Program-made: the position numbers and the translations under genes | Notes under the pieces: generated by a model | Databases searched by the model: none | The model's input: only the letters and a program-made list of their open reading frames with translations | Told to the model about the DNA's origin: nothing | Part shown: positions 40,101 to 44,796 of the stretch, piece after piece | Layout: every line of letters starts with the position of its first letter | How positions within the stretch are numbered: the first letter of the stretch is position 1 | From: Mactra quadrangularis | Taxonomy: Eukaryota > Mollusca > Bivalvia > Venerida > Mactridae | Length of the DNA stretch: 64,000 bases | Assembly (NCBI GenBank): GCA_025267735.1 | Contig: CM046294.1 | Location: 42,693,570-42,757,569 of the forward strand | Direction of reading: 5' to 3'

Positions 40101-40656
40101 AAGTGAATAAGCAGAATGGGGTTCCAAGGGGCCGTAAGGGCCTTGAATGGTCCAGGGCAAAACCCTGACCAGAGGACCAGGTGACCGGCAGCCCTGAAAA
40201 TTCCTTAGTTTTGGTTATTTCTAAGGGATTCAGGCATTTTCAGAGCCTCAACTATCCTTCTCCAGAGTATAAAGTATAAAGCATCTAGATAATTATTTTA
40301 TGTTATTTTCTAAAAGCCGCTGAATCATGTCAACAACTTTAACGATAATGAAAGGAATTGTTTTATGATGTGTGCTATGTTGCACGAGTAGTGTGCGAAA
40401 ATTGTTGACATGTATATATGTATTTCTTATAAATATCATATTTCATGATAGAAAAAAAACTTTGCTAAGGCAATTTTAGGGGGGGCAAATGCCGGGTCTG
40501 CCCCCGCCTGAATCCGCCTATGTTACTCCAGACTCGCCTCATTTTCTACACTCCACTCAAGACTTCAAAAGAACAAAATTATATAAGACTAAATCATACC
40601 CATTGACCCCATCCATCATCGCTTGAAGATTTAGGTTTTTTCCCTCGTCTACTCAT
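16069..40656 (-). CDS. REV1: REV1, Y-family DNA polymerase / deoxycytidyl transferase (complete, 19 exons)
   Basis: REV1 is the nuclear translesion polymerase that inserts dCMP opposite damaged or abasic template and scaffolds other lesion-bypass polymerases. Nineteen exons with GT-AG introns join in phase to 1382 residues (human 1251). In order: N-terminal BRCT (about residues 45-135, GSTIFSGISIYVNGYT, LHGGNYETYLYRTRVTHVIA); SRLH at 259-262, where R260 matches the arginine that pairs with incoming dCTP in known REV1 structures; palm metal-binding HIDMD (D328, D330) and SCDE (D503, E504); fingers, thumb and little-finger regions to ~750; a low-complexity exon (750-927); two ubiquitin-binding motifs (about 976-996 and 1084-1104); and the C-terminal partner-binding domain (about 1288-1382). 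The polymerase looks active. Unusual points are an acidic insert before MAEIASCSYEAR and a stop codon inside a minisatellite. The start is the first ATG matching the family N-terminus. The caspase gene lies head to head with it. Confidence 0.97.
16343..16550. mobile_element. MITE with ATAGACTGTATCCGGAATTC ends
   Basis: The left end AATAGACTGTATCCGGAATT is inverted at the right end (AATTCCGGATATAGTCTATT). Part of the interior is related in reverse to about 54770-54860 (GTACAAAGAACAATA). It lies in REV1's last intron. Confidence 0.7.
16575..16905. mobile_element. Dispersed element with GCCGGATT/AATCCGGC ends, copy 1
   Basis: It starts at AAGAAATGTAATGTG and runs to GAAATCCGGCTTAAAATT. Related copies lie at 28679-29015 and 36178-36415, sharing GTATGAAGTTTCATAAAGAT or a close variant. 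All three are inside REV1 introns. Confidence 0.7.
16956..17860. mobile_element. hAT-like MITE, 905 bp, AATTAATT-rich
   Basis: Ends are CAGGGATGGGGCCAATTA and TAATTGACCCCATCCCTG-type inverse. Flanks TCTGCCAG and TCTGCAGT look like a decayed target duplication. The interior is dominated by AATTAATT motifs and is non-coding. Confidence 0.7.
18037..18139 (-). CDS. REV1: REV1 exon 18 (C-terminal domain)
   Basis: Encodes PQQEDEEVLINYLESLVLDK and LEQVDLIFKFMLR, the middle helices of the domain that binds REV7 and other bypass polymerases. Confidence 0.95.
18796..20496. repeat. 21-bp tandem array, ~80 units, in REV1 intron 17
   Basis: The unit is TAATAGCTATTTTATGTTGG plus one base. Each carries the perfect palindrome AATAGCTATT. 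Variants (GGTAATAGC, GGCTATATGC, TTTTTTGTTGTCTAA, TTAATAGATAT) recur in fixed order, especially from 19660 to 20280, so there is higher-order structure. A 420-codon plus-strand open frame (ANSYFML repeats) is an artefact of the 21-bp period. Confidence 0.97.
20548..20926. mobile_element. MITE, CARGGCCAAAACAC ends, 5-bp target duplication
   Basis: Starts CAAGGCCAAAACACC and ends GTGTTTTGGCCCTG. TTGTA flanks both sides (20543-20547 and 20927-20931). The interior has G-rich stretches and no coding sequence. Confidence 0.8.
21330..21723 (-). CDS. REV1: REV1 exon 17 (linker and C-terminal domain start)
   Basis: A Ser/Thr/Asn-rich linker ends in LCGAVKLKDVKLLIREWISS, the first helix of the C-terminal partner-binding domain. 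The donor GTAAGA was chosen because it gives a continuous frame into exon 18. Confidence 0.95.
21996..22686 (+). mobile_element. 5'-truncated LINE fragment (RNase H end) in REV1 intron 16, antisense to REV1
   Basis: Encodes the RNase H region of a Jockey/I-type LINE: NYRAEKEALPKA, VVFLTDARSVLEAL, VTLQWIPAHCGI. After a frameshift near 22240 come EADHLAKLGAQSE and VRLRSGHNRLNAHMYRK. After a second frameshift comes a Cys-Gly...QTAEHVLQRC motif. The 3' end is a (TAAG)n tail. AACATTTGTAAA flanks both sides (21983-21994 and 22686-22697), so this is an ordinary truncated insertion. Confidence 0.9.
22766..22886 (-). CDS. REV1: REV1 exon 16 (basic linker)
   Basis: Encodes a basic segment, PRGRPSARGKKKASLKKILF, resembling the Lys-rich linker and possible nuclear-localisation region of REV1. 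The phase agrees on both sides. Confidence 0.85.
23034..23175. mobile_element. MITE, GGGCACGTTCCGCAAGG family, copy 1
   Basis: Perfect terminal repeats GGGCACGTTCCGCAAGG are flanked by TAT on both sides (3-bp duplication). Copies at 46477-46904 and 54321-54695 have AAA and AAT duplications. A 3-bp target and a GGG-start terminus suggest PIF/Harbinger. Confidence 0.88.
23501..23664 (-). CDS. REV1: REV1 exon 15 (ubiquitin-binding motif 2)
   Basis: Starts IDPSCLEALPESLQAELRQA, the second Leu-Pro-type ubiquitin-binding motif. A basic Ser/Pro/Lys linker follows. Confidence 0.95.
24290..24613 (-). CDS. REV1: REV1 exon 14 (ubiquitin-binding motif 1)
   Basis: Starts VDPEVLKELPSDIRKQIEQ, a ubiquitin-binding motif with the Leu-Pro core. 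A Lys/Asn/Ser-rich linker follows to ALPSPSQ. Confidence 0.95.
24737..25101. mobile_element. MITE of the CATAGGCGGATCC family, copy 2
   Basis: Starts CATAGGCGGATCCAGG and ends AGGATCCGCCTTTG. TAATC flanks both sides (24732-24736 and 25102-25106). It lies in REV1 intron 13. Confidence 0.92.
25366..25510 (-). CDS. REV1: REV1 exon 13
   Basis: Encodes SELPPLPSFPEIKTPESV and DDYFPSPSQ, matching LPPFPAHLP and VPSPSQ before the first ubiquitin-binding motif. Confidence 0.9.
25670..26722 (+). repeat. Dispersed element with six internal tandem units of 154-184 bp
   Basis: It begins near AGAGCTGTCAGAGGAGACAG and ends at TAAAGTCGAGCTAAAAATAA. Inside, GTCACATGAGATGTGGTTGA or a variant recurs at about 25715, 25870, 26032, 26186, 26348 and 26532. 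A reversed fragment including the head lies at about 51900-52012. It sits in REV1 intron 12 and has no coding potential. Confidence 0.85.
27687..28219 (-). CDS. REV1: REV1 exon 12 (low-complexity linker)
   Basis: Begins IGIQMQKLEP (family VGIHVNQL). It then runs 160 residues of polar, acidic, poorly conserved linker. The donor GTTTGA was chosen because it joins in phase to exon 13; the frame would otherwise stop soon after. Confidence 0.85.
28679..29015. mobile_element. Dispersed element with GCCGGATT ends, copy 2
   Basis: Same family as 16575-16905: shares AAATGTAATGTGGAAACCAC and AATTGTTAACGACACCGGAT. Right end is GAAAAATCCAGCT. Confidence 0.75.
29081..29211 (-). CDS. REV1: REV1 exon 11 (little finger end)
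   Basis: Encodes HGICNNFSKSVSLPLATDES and DLRG, matching GHGICDN and the ISDMRG region. Confidence 0.95.
29455..29560. repeat. Dispersed repeat fragment (TCCTGGAAAGGCTAAA family)
   Basis: Related to about 57290-57440 on the same strand and 49640-49850 in reverse, with another relative at 48835-48960 (shared GACTGACAACTGCCC, GGTAGGAGGGAGAATGGC). Probably a SINE body, since the 49600 copy has a tRNA-like head next to it. Confidence 0.55.
29764..29948. mobile_element. pogo/Tigger-like MITE beside the REV1 exon 10 donor
   Basis: Ends are CAGTAAAACTCGGATATAAC and the inverse of CAGTAAAACTCAGATATAAC. Such ends resemble pogo-type elements, though a TA duplication is only clear on the right. Repeated TATAACATAC motifs fill the interior. 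Confidence 0.75.
29975..30119 (-). CDS. REV1: REV1 exon 10 (little finger)
   Basis: Encodes the polymerase-associated domain, FMEELSEEVCSRLKN and KGKTITLKLMVRRKDAPKET. A pogo-type MITE ends 26 bases beyond its donor. Confidence 0.95.
30239..30404 (-). mobile_element. SINE fragment, relative of 14221-14460
   Basis: Shares GGCGTCCAACAC-type start, ATTGTCAAATTTTCATGGAA and ACCTCCCCAGGTG with the first copy. Lies in REV1 intron 9. Confidence 0.65.
30923..31143 (-). CDS. REV1: REV1 exon 9 (thumb)
   Basis: Encodes VGWSLTKRFEAMNV, KEFGPKTGQSMYKYCRG, DDRPIKIEQQRKSVSAEVN and YGIRF, all strongly conserved in REV1. Confidence 0.98.
31475..31831. mobile_element. Probable hAT-like MITE in REV1 intron 8
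   Basis: Starts CAGGGCTGAATATGGGCCCC and ends CCCCTTGAAAAAAGCCCTG. The termini match only over the first bases, with no duplication seen, so the call is tentative. Confidence 0.45.
32039..32158 (-). CDS. REV1: REV1 exon 8
   Basis: Encodes SSILLARMATRKAKPNGQFY and the start of the helix-hairpin-helix (VRDLPG), matching the palm/thumb junction. Confidence 0.97.
32742..32951. mobile_element. Imperfect ~210-bp palindrome, MITE-like
   Basis: Left AGGAAGC...ATTTCCCTACAGTGCTTCCC is inverted on the right as TTGGGCAACACTGAAGGGAAAT...GCTTCCT. Together the arms form a long imperfect hairpin just inside the REV1 exon 7 donor side. Confidence 0.6.
32998..33152 (-). CDS. REV1: REV1 exon 7 (catalytic SCDE)
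   Basis: Encodes YTHDIEAVSCDEMLIDCTD with the catalytic D503-E504 pair, then TGCTASAGI leading into the nucleic-acid-binding loop. Confidence 0.97.
33726..33880 (-). mobile_element. tRNA-derived SINE, copy A
   Basis: Minus strand: an A-box-like TGGCAATGTGGTAGAGCGTC and a B-box GGTTCGAATCTC inside a CCATGG-bounded unit. A second copy lies at 33988-34135 in the same orientation. Not a functional tRNA: the acceptor arms do not pair. Confidence 0.7.
33988..34135 (-). mobile_element. tRNA-derived SINE, copy B
   Basis: Diverged copy of 33726-33880, sharing the flanking AAGGCAAGGGAGTACAAG and CTGCTACACACAC segments. The pair probably arose by local duplication or two insertions in REV1 intron 6. 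Confidence 0.7.
34308..34432 (-). CDS. REV1: REV1 exon 6 (fingers)
   Basis: Encodes AGLRNGMFMGQAKSICPEL and YDFDGYKEVSKILYD, matching the GIKNGMF and YDFHAYKEV motifs of the family. Confidence 0.96.
34618..34690 (-). mobile_element. tRNA-like SINE head (Leu/Ser-type)
   Basis: Minus strand GTGTGGCTGAGCGGTTAGGA resembles a Leu/Ser D-arm, and TTGGTTCAACTCCC a B-box. No full cloverleaf forms. It lies in REV1 intron 5. Confidence 0.55.
34902..35053 (-). CDS. REV1: REV1 exon 5 (acidic insert, Y-polymerase motif)
   Basis: Starts with a Ser/Pro stretch and an Asp-rich run (FPDDDDDNGDDDDDC), then Ser/Thr, then the conserved MAEIASCSYEARK. The acidic run is encoded partly by a GAT repeat. Confidence 0.95.
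35179..35601. mobile_element. MITE with GGCCCCRGTTTCACAAA ends
   Basis: Left GGCCCCGGTTTCACAAAAAA and an inverted right end (GTTTGTTTGTGAAACTGGGG then CC). Inner CTCAA-rich segments also invert. It lies in REV1 intron 4. No clear target duplication. Confidence 0.75.
35665..36074. mobile_element. MITE with AGGCCATGCCA ends, possible TATC duplication
   Basis: Ends AGGCCATGCCATATCGGAAT and inverse (ATTCCATTTTGGCATGGCCT), continuing through TTGTGTTAAGC. TATC flanks both sides (35661-35664, 36075-36078). It lies in REV1 intron 4. Confidence 0.8.
36178..36415. mobile_element. Dispersed element with GCCGGATT ends, copy 3
   Basis: Shares AAATGTAATGTGGAAACCAC and GTATGAAGTTTCATAAAGAT with copies at 16575 and 28679. 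The right end stops at an AAATCCAGTT-like remnant. Confidence 0.75.
36599..37437 (-). CDS. REV1: REV1 exon 4 (BRCT end, linker, palm start)
   Basis: Residues 120-399. SIAAGKLLSYAKYLLYT closes the BRCT domain. A Ser/Asn-rich linker follows, then the dCTP-reading SRLH segment, FPGREKLK, and CIMHIDMDCFFVSVG with the first metal ligands. The end is a Lys/Gly-rich stretch where REV1 proteins carry a palm insertion. Confidence 0.97.
37935..38103 (-). CDS. REV1: REV1 exon 3 (BRCT core)
   Basis: Encodes SSDELKRLMMLHGGNYETYL, RTRVTHVIATNLP and KIKELKGLKVVRPEWITE, the most conserved BRCT stretch, including the Trp. Confidence 0.97.
38915..39047 (-). CDS. REV1: REV1 exon 2 (BRCT start)
   Basis: Encodes GGYMAAKRQKLQDQF and the first BRCT strand GSTIFSGISIYVNGYT. 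The acceptor TTTTAG lies 18 bases from a transposon end; the donor is GTAAGT. Confidence 0.95.
39066..39704. mobile_element. CAGGGCTYGAATTTAA MITE hosting a nested pogo-like MITE
   Basis: Ends CAGGGCTCGAATTTAAC and inverse of CAGGGCTTGAATTTAAG. CATATT flanks both sides (39060-39065, 39705-39710). A related copy lies at about 49165-49325. It starts only 18 bases from the REV1 exon 2 acceptor. CAGGG termini with 5-6-bp duplications fit hAT variants. Confidence 0.85.
39100..39527. mobile_element. pogo/Tigger-like MITE nested in the previous element
   Basis: Ends CAGTGTAACCTCTGCAGAGC and inverse of CAGTATAACCTCTGCTAAC. TA flanks both sides (39098-39099, 39528-39529), as expected of Tc1/mariner-class elements. 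The interior repeats GCAGAGGT and TTAGAGGT motifs. Confidence 0.85.
40042..40522. mobile_element. MITE of the CATAGGCGGATCC family, copy 3 (intact)
   Basis: Starts CATAGGCGGATCCAGG and ends CCTGAATCCGCCTATG. TTACT flanks both sides exactly (40037-40041, 40523-40527). It sits 77 bases inside REV1 intron 1. Confidence 0.93.
40600..40656 (-). CDS. REV1: REV1 exon 1 (start codon)
   Basis: Residues 1-19 begin MSRRGKKPKSS and end DDGWGQW, like the short basic then Trp-containing N-terminus of animal REV1. The donor is GTATGA and the phase is 0. An in-frame stop lies just upstream, supporting this ATG. Confidence 0.9.
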
Positions 40657-40837
40657 GGTTTCTATCTACAACATACTGAAATAATAACTCATGAATAATG
40701 TCCAAATGTGAAACAAGTAACGGCGGGTCTTATATATAGGACTACATGATTAGGGGTTCTTCAAATAAAATACTAAATATTTGGATATGAATTTGCAGTG
40801 ATTAAGTTAACAATTCATGGAAACTTAAATTCACAAA

Positions 40838-40845
40838 TTTCGCGC
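40838..40845. promoter_or_regulatory. E2F-like site upstream of REV1
   Basis: TTTCGCGC matches the E2F consensus TTTSGCGC and lies about 180 bases upstream of the REV1 start codon, in the ~308-bp interval left between the ATG and a MULE-type MITE. REV1 acts in replication, so cell-cycle control is plausible, but the call rests on the motif alone. Confidence 0.35.
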
Positions 40846-40964
40846 AACGAAAGGGCACTTCTTTAGGGATCCTGATGGGATCACCTTATGAGTGTCTTAG
40901 GGATTCCTCTGAAGTTCTAGTGATCCTCGCCTTGAAATCCCTGGACACTGTTAGTTTTACTATA

Positions 40965-42418
40965 GGCAGTGGCTAGAGTTACGGTACCGTAACTCTAGAC
41001 CCAGGTTCTAGAGTTACGGAAGTTCCGTAACTGTAGACAACCCTGACAGGGCTGTCTAGAGTTACGGAAGTCAAATAACATGCGTATGTTTCAACTTTTT
41101 AACATCGAAAAACTTGTTTATATTCAATATCACTTGAAATAAACAAATATTTACCGACGTGACCTATTCAGTTGTTATTACACCCGCCATTTTGGATATG
41201 ATTAATAAACTTACCGGATGTTTAATATACGACGATATGTCGTTCTCGTCTTCAGTGTCACATAATAAGCTAGTTTACTTGAGCGAGAAGTTATAGAGTG
41301 TGATTATAATTTGGACTAAATATATATATTTATAGGAAATAGTCGATTCTTATAGTAATTTTAATTGTGAATAATTTGCAAGTGTCTAGTAAGAAGTCGG
41401 CGATTTTCGAACACTAAATTGACTTAAATTTTGTGAACAAAAATGGGAATTTAGCTTGATAAAGAGCTTAGTACTTGGGGAAAAACGTTAAATGAATAGT
41501 TAGAAAGTCGATGTTTTTGTAAAAAATCCAGCTTGTCATTCCTCACCAAATCTTTAAAGTTTTAACGAAAATATAAACGATCTCGTTAAAAATACCCATT
41601 CATATTCATAACCAAAAGTCAACAATTTTACTGAAAACTCGGCAGTTATCCAGTAAAAAATCGCGTTTTTTATCTTATCAATTAAATTCGCTAATTCCAC
41701 CAAAAAGGCTCAGTATACTTATCGTACAATATACATGTAAGTAAAACGCCGTGATTCTTTAGTATGCAACTCTTGTGGAAAATTGCCGAGATTTTTGAAT
41801 TCTATGAATTGGTAAATGTTTTAGGTAAAGATCGCCGCTTTTAAACGTGACAATGTAATAATATATATCAACATCATTTATCAATATTTTTTATCAAATT
41901 GAGGACATTTTGCTTTTGATTTTGTTAAAAAATATGGTCGATTTTGCAATCGAAAATCGCCGTTTTTTCTTACAGGACAATTAAAAAATTTTAATGAAAA
42001 ATACTAAAGAATCTTCAATTTAATAAAAATATATTAATTCTGTCCAAATTAGACATATTCGGTCCATATTATAATCCAACTCTATATAACAAATCGCTCT
42101 TGAAAAGTAAACTAAGTATGTGACACTTTGAAGACGACAACGTCATATCGCCGTATGTTAAACATCCGGTAAGTTTATTAGTCATATCCAAAATGGCGGA
42201 TGTAATAACAATTGGAAAAGTCACGTCGGTAAATATTTGTTTATTTCGAGTAATAATGAATATAAACAAGTTTTTCGATGTTAAAAAGTTGAAACATACG
42301 CATGTTATTTGACTTCCGTAACTCTAGACAACCCAGTCAGGACTGTCTACAGTTACGGAACTTCCGTAACTCTAGAACCTGGGTCTAGAGTTACGGTACC
42401 GTAACTCTAGCCACTGCC
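40965..42418. mobile_element. Mutator-like MITE with ~300-bp inverted repeats, 9-bp target duplication
   Basis: Ends GGCAGTGGCTAGAGTTACGG and inverse. TTTACTATA flanks both sides exactly (40956-40964, 42419-42427). The long inverted arms (about 40965-41275 and 42108-42418) contain smaller palindromes around GGTACC (AGAGTTACGGTACCGTAACT). The spacer is AT-rich and non-coding. Long arms plus a 9-bp duplication indicate a MULE. It lies immediately upstream of REV1. Confidence 0.93.
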
Positions 42419-42427
42419 TTTACTATA

Positions 42428-43028
42428 ACTTATAGTGTCAAATCCTAAATGAAGCTCTTTAAAATTGACGTAGGATGGAGGTATTGACCCAGGAATTTTC
42501 TATGTAAATGCAAGTTACAAATGACTGTTGTATACATTCGCAACATCTGATTTTACTGGGGATTTAACCCTAAGATATTGCCAAATATGGCATATTGGTA
42601 CGAAAGTTCCAGGGACGAATATAAAATTGGTCGATCAAAGTTGATCATAAATCTAAATCGTGTTGACCATGATATGAAAACCAATATGTGAGGGAGAATA
42701 AATACATACTTAGTACGTGGGACACAGTATTCACAGTATAACTCTTAATTTATGAAGAAAATGATAAGCTGTCTAAAAGTACGTAACTTCTCCCGCAAAA
42801 TATTGGCCAAATCTCCAAACTGAAGAGTCATTACATTCATTCGGAATAAACCGTCATTTTTCGTTGTTTTCCTCATTCGGTTTCCTCAGGTCAAAAAGAA
42901 AGTAGATGATTATTTTTTATTTTAGGAAATCCATTGATTAGTAATCAATTCGAGGTAAGATAAAACTGTATTGTTTTATTGTTTTTTTAATTGTATATGT
43001 ATTTGACGTAATAGCTTAGTTCATCAAT
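42428..43028. promoter_or_regulatory. Intergenic promoter candidate region between REV1 and caspase
   Basis: Transposon-free-looking stretch upstream of the candidate caspase exon at 43029. A GAG|GTAAGA donor-like site at about 42955 could end a 5' UTR exon. No TATA box or other decisive element was identified. Confidence 0.3.
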
Positions 43029-43044
43029 ATGGACGGCTTCAAAG
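43029..43044 (+). CDS. Alternative caspase first exon
   Basis: ATG GAC GGC TTC AAA G followed by GTGAGT, a strong donor in phase 1, which fits the caspase exon 2 acceptor and would give MDGFKAMETRHRD. It is in unique sequence, unlike the 44766 candidate. Which start is used cannot be decided from sequence. Confidence 0.4.
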
Positions 43045-43313
43045 GTGAGTAGATAAAAAATCATTAATTTTTAAAGACATTTTTCAGGTGTTTTTACATT
43101 TGATTTTGACAGCTAATTAAAATAAATTCTTGTTTCTTTGCATTTATAAATCAACTTATAGTGAATGGGGAGAATCGAGTTATATTTAGACAGAAGAGGA
43201 TGCAAGTAAGTCTAGCGGAGTATATTCCTTATGGCCTTCATGTTCCTTTCTCCCAGTAAAATATGTCAAAAGGCGCAGGCCTAGCCTTTATAAGACAGTT
43301 TAAGACAGTTTGA

Positions 43314-43600
43314 TTGTCCTAAAAATAAGACTGTACGTAATTTTTTTATCATTTGGACATTTTTCTGTTTCGTAACAGAAGAACGTCCGCATGATAAAAA
43401 AGTCATGTAGGGTCTTATATTTAGGACTAAGGTTTCATCAACTTTCGCTTCTAAATGTGTCCAGGTAGGACTTCCTGGTCCAACTAGTCCTAAATATAAG
43501 ACCCTATGTAACTTTTTTATCATTTTTCTGTTACCAGAAGAAAGTCCGTATGATAAAATAGTTATGGAGGGTCTTATATTTAGGACTAAGGTTTGATCAA
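43314..43600. repeat. Tandem pair of hairpin units
   Basis: GTCCTAAA...TTTTTATCAT pairs with ATGATAAAAAAGT...TTTAGGAC in 43314-43424, and a second hairpin of the same sequence follows at about 43487-43587 after a copied spacer (CAACTTTCGCTTCTAAATGT). The unit period is about 170 bp. Confidence 0.7.
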
Positions 43601-43657
43601 CTTTCACTTCTAAATGTGTCCAGGTAGGACTTCCTGATCCATCTAGCTCAAAATTAA

Positions 43658-44250
43658 AGGCCGGACTTCATTTCTTCAATTTACCGGGTGGTAAGCAATT
43701 AAGCCGTTAAGGAGAAATGGGGAAGATTGACCTATGTAAGCAGAGGTCACCAACGGCTAGTTTCTCTATGATTGTAAACAAATGCTTACAAAAATTACTA
43801 CAGTGTTTATGTTGTAAATTCCAAAACATGGTGCAAGAAGAGTATAAGACTCTAAAATACTGTGGTTTTAATCCATGAATCAACAGTCGTGGGAACTTTC
43901 TATGAGGGGCAGCGAGAAGAAGCTCTGTAAAGTTCATGAACTCTCTTTCGATTGGTTTAGTGAAAATCATAGACCCCTTAGCTTCTCCCAATATAAGTCA
44001 GTCAAATTTGAATTTTTTGAATTTGTTTTCAAAATTATTCTTTGAAAGTACCATTTATAGGTAACATTGAAATCTAAAAAATTCAAAATGTGTCAAATAA
44101 ACAGTTTGACAAAATTCATGAAAATCTGTTTAGTAAATTTGTTACAGTTCAAGATTTTCTCTCGCTGGTTTAACATGTTCACTGCTCAGAGAGTCAGAGA
44201 GAAGTGGCCATTTTCAAGATTCTCCCTCTTTTATAGTTGAAGCCCGGCCT
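43658..44250. mobile_element. MITE with AGGCCGGRCTTCA ends and TTAA duplication
   Basis: Starts AGGCCGGACTTCA and ends TGAAGCCCGGCCT. TTAA flanks both sides (43654-43657, 44251-44254). TTAA targets occur with piggyBac and Kolobok; the AGG start favours Kolobok. It lies upstream of caspase exon 2. Confidence 0.85.
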
Positions 44251-44291
44251 TTAAGAATCATGTTAATATTGTTGTCACACAAAAATATGAA

Positions 44292-44363
44292 GCCTGACGG
44301 GGACTCCAAGCCAGAACGCCTTGCTTACAAGGCAAGTGCTCTCCCAACTGAGCTATCTGGACG
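44292..44363 (-). mobile_element. tRNA-Thr-like SINE head
   Basis: Minus strand CCAGATAGCTCAGTTGGGAG, an anticodon stem CTTGC/GCAAG with loop CTTGTAA (UGU, Thr), and a weak T-arm (GGCTTGGAGTCCC, where TTC is changed). It looks like a SINE derived from tRNA-Thr and abuts a MITE at 44383. Confidence 0.65.
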
Positions 44364-44382
44364 CTTACATATCCTTCTCTTC

Positions 44383-44775
44383 CAATCTGATTAAAACTCG
44401 ATCTAAAATTTTCTGCTCCCCTACTGGCTAATTTAGAGCTGGCCTTTTTCAAACGAGGGTCACGCTCAGGTGACCTTTTCTCATCATAATATCAATGACA
44501 TGATTGTTATGATACGTAACTTGTTTACATCCTCAATGTCACGTAATTTGAAATTTGAAATGAGCCGTTCAATCACAGACTGTGAATATTACCACTGTTA
44601 AATTAGCTTGCAAACCTTAATTGGTCTAAAAATACAAATTACAAAATCAAAATGTTATTAATAGTGTTTCGTCTAGATGAAAGCTACTCATTGATTAGTC
44701 GACATAAAGGTCATCTCGACGTGATCCTCCATCCTGTACGACAACGCTCTACAGGATATAAGTTTATGGAGATTG
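44383..44775. mobile_element. CAATCT MITE copy 1, right end supplies a possible caspase start codon
   Basis: Starts CAATCTGATTAAAA and ends GGAGATTG. It is homologous throughout to 45033-45428 and 52959-53361. Flanks CTTCTCTTC and CTGCTCCCC match at 6 of 9 positions, so it is older or eroded. Its last 10 bases contain ATGGAGATTG, the start of a phase-compatible caspase first exon. Confidence 0.85.
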
Positions 44776-44796
44776 CTGCTCCCCGTACTGGAACAG
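44766..44796 (+). CDS. Caspase exon 1 candidate (partly transposon-derived)
   Basis: ATGGAGATTG from the MITE end continues to CCCCGTACTGGAACAG and the donor GTAAGT. It joins in frame to exon 2 as MEIAAPRTGTAMETRHRD. Translation could instead start at the ATG in exon 2. Confidence 0.5.
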
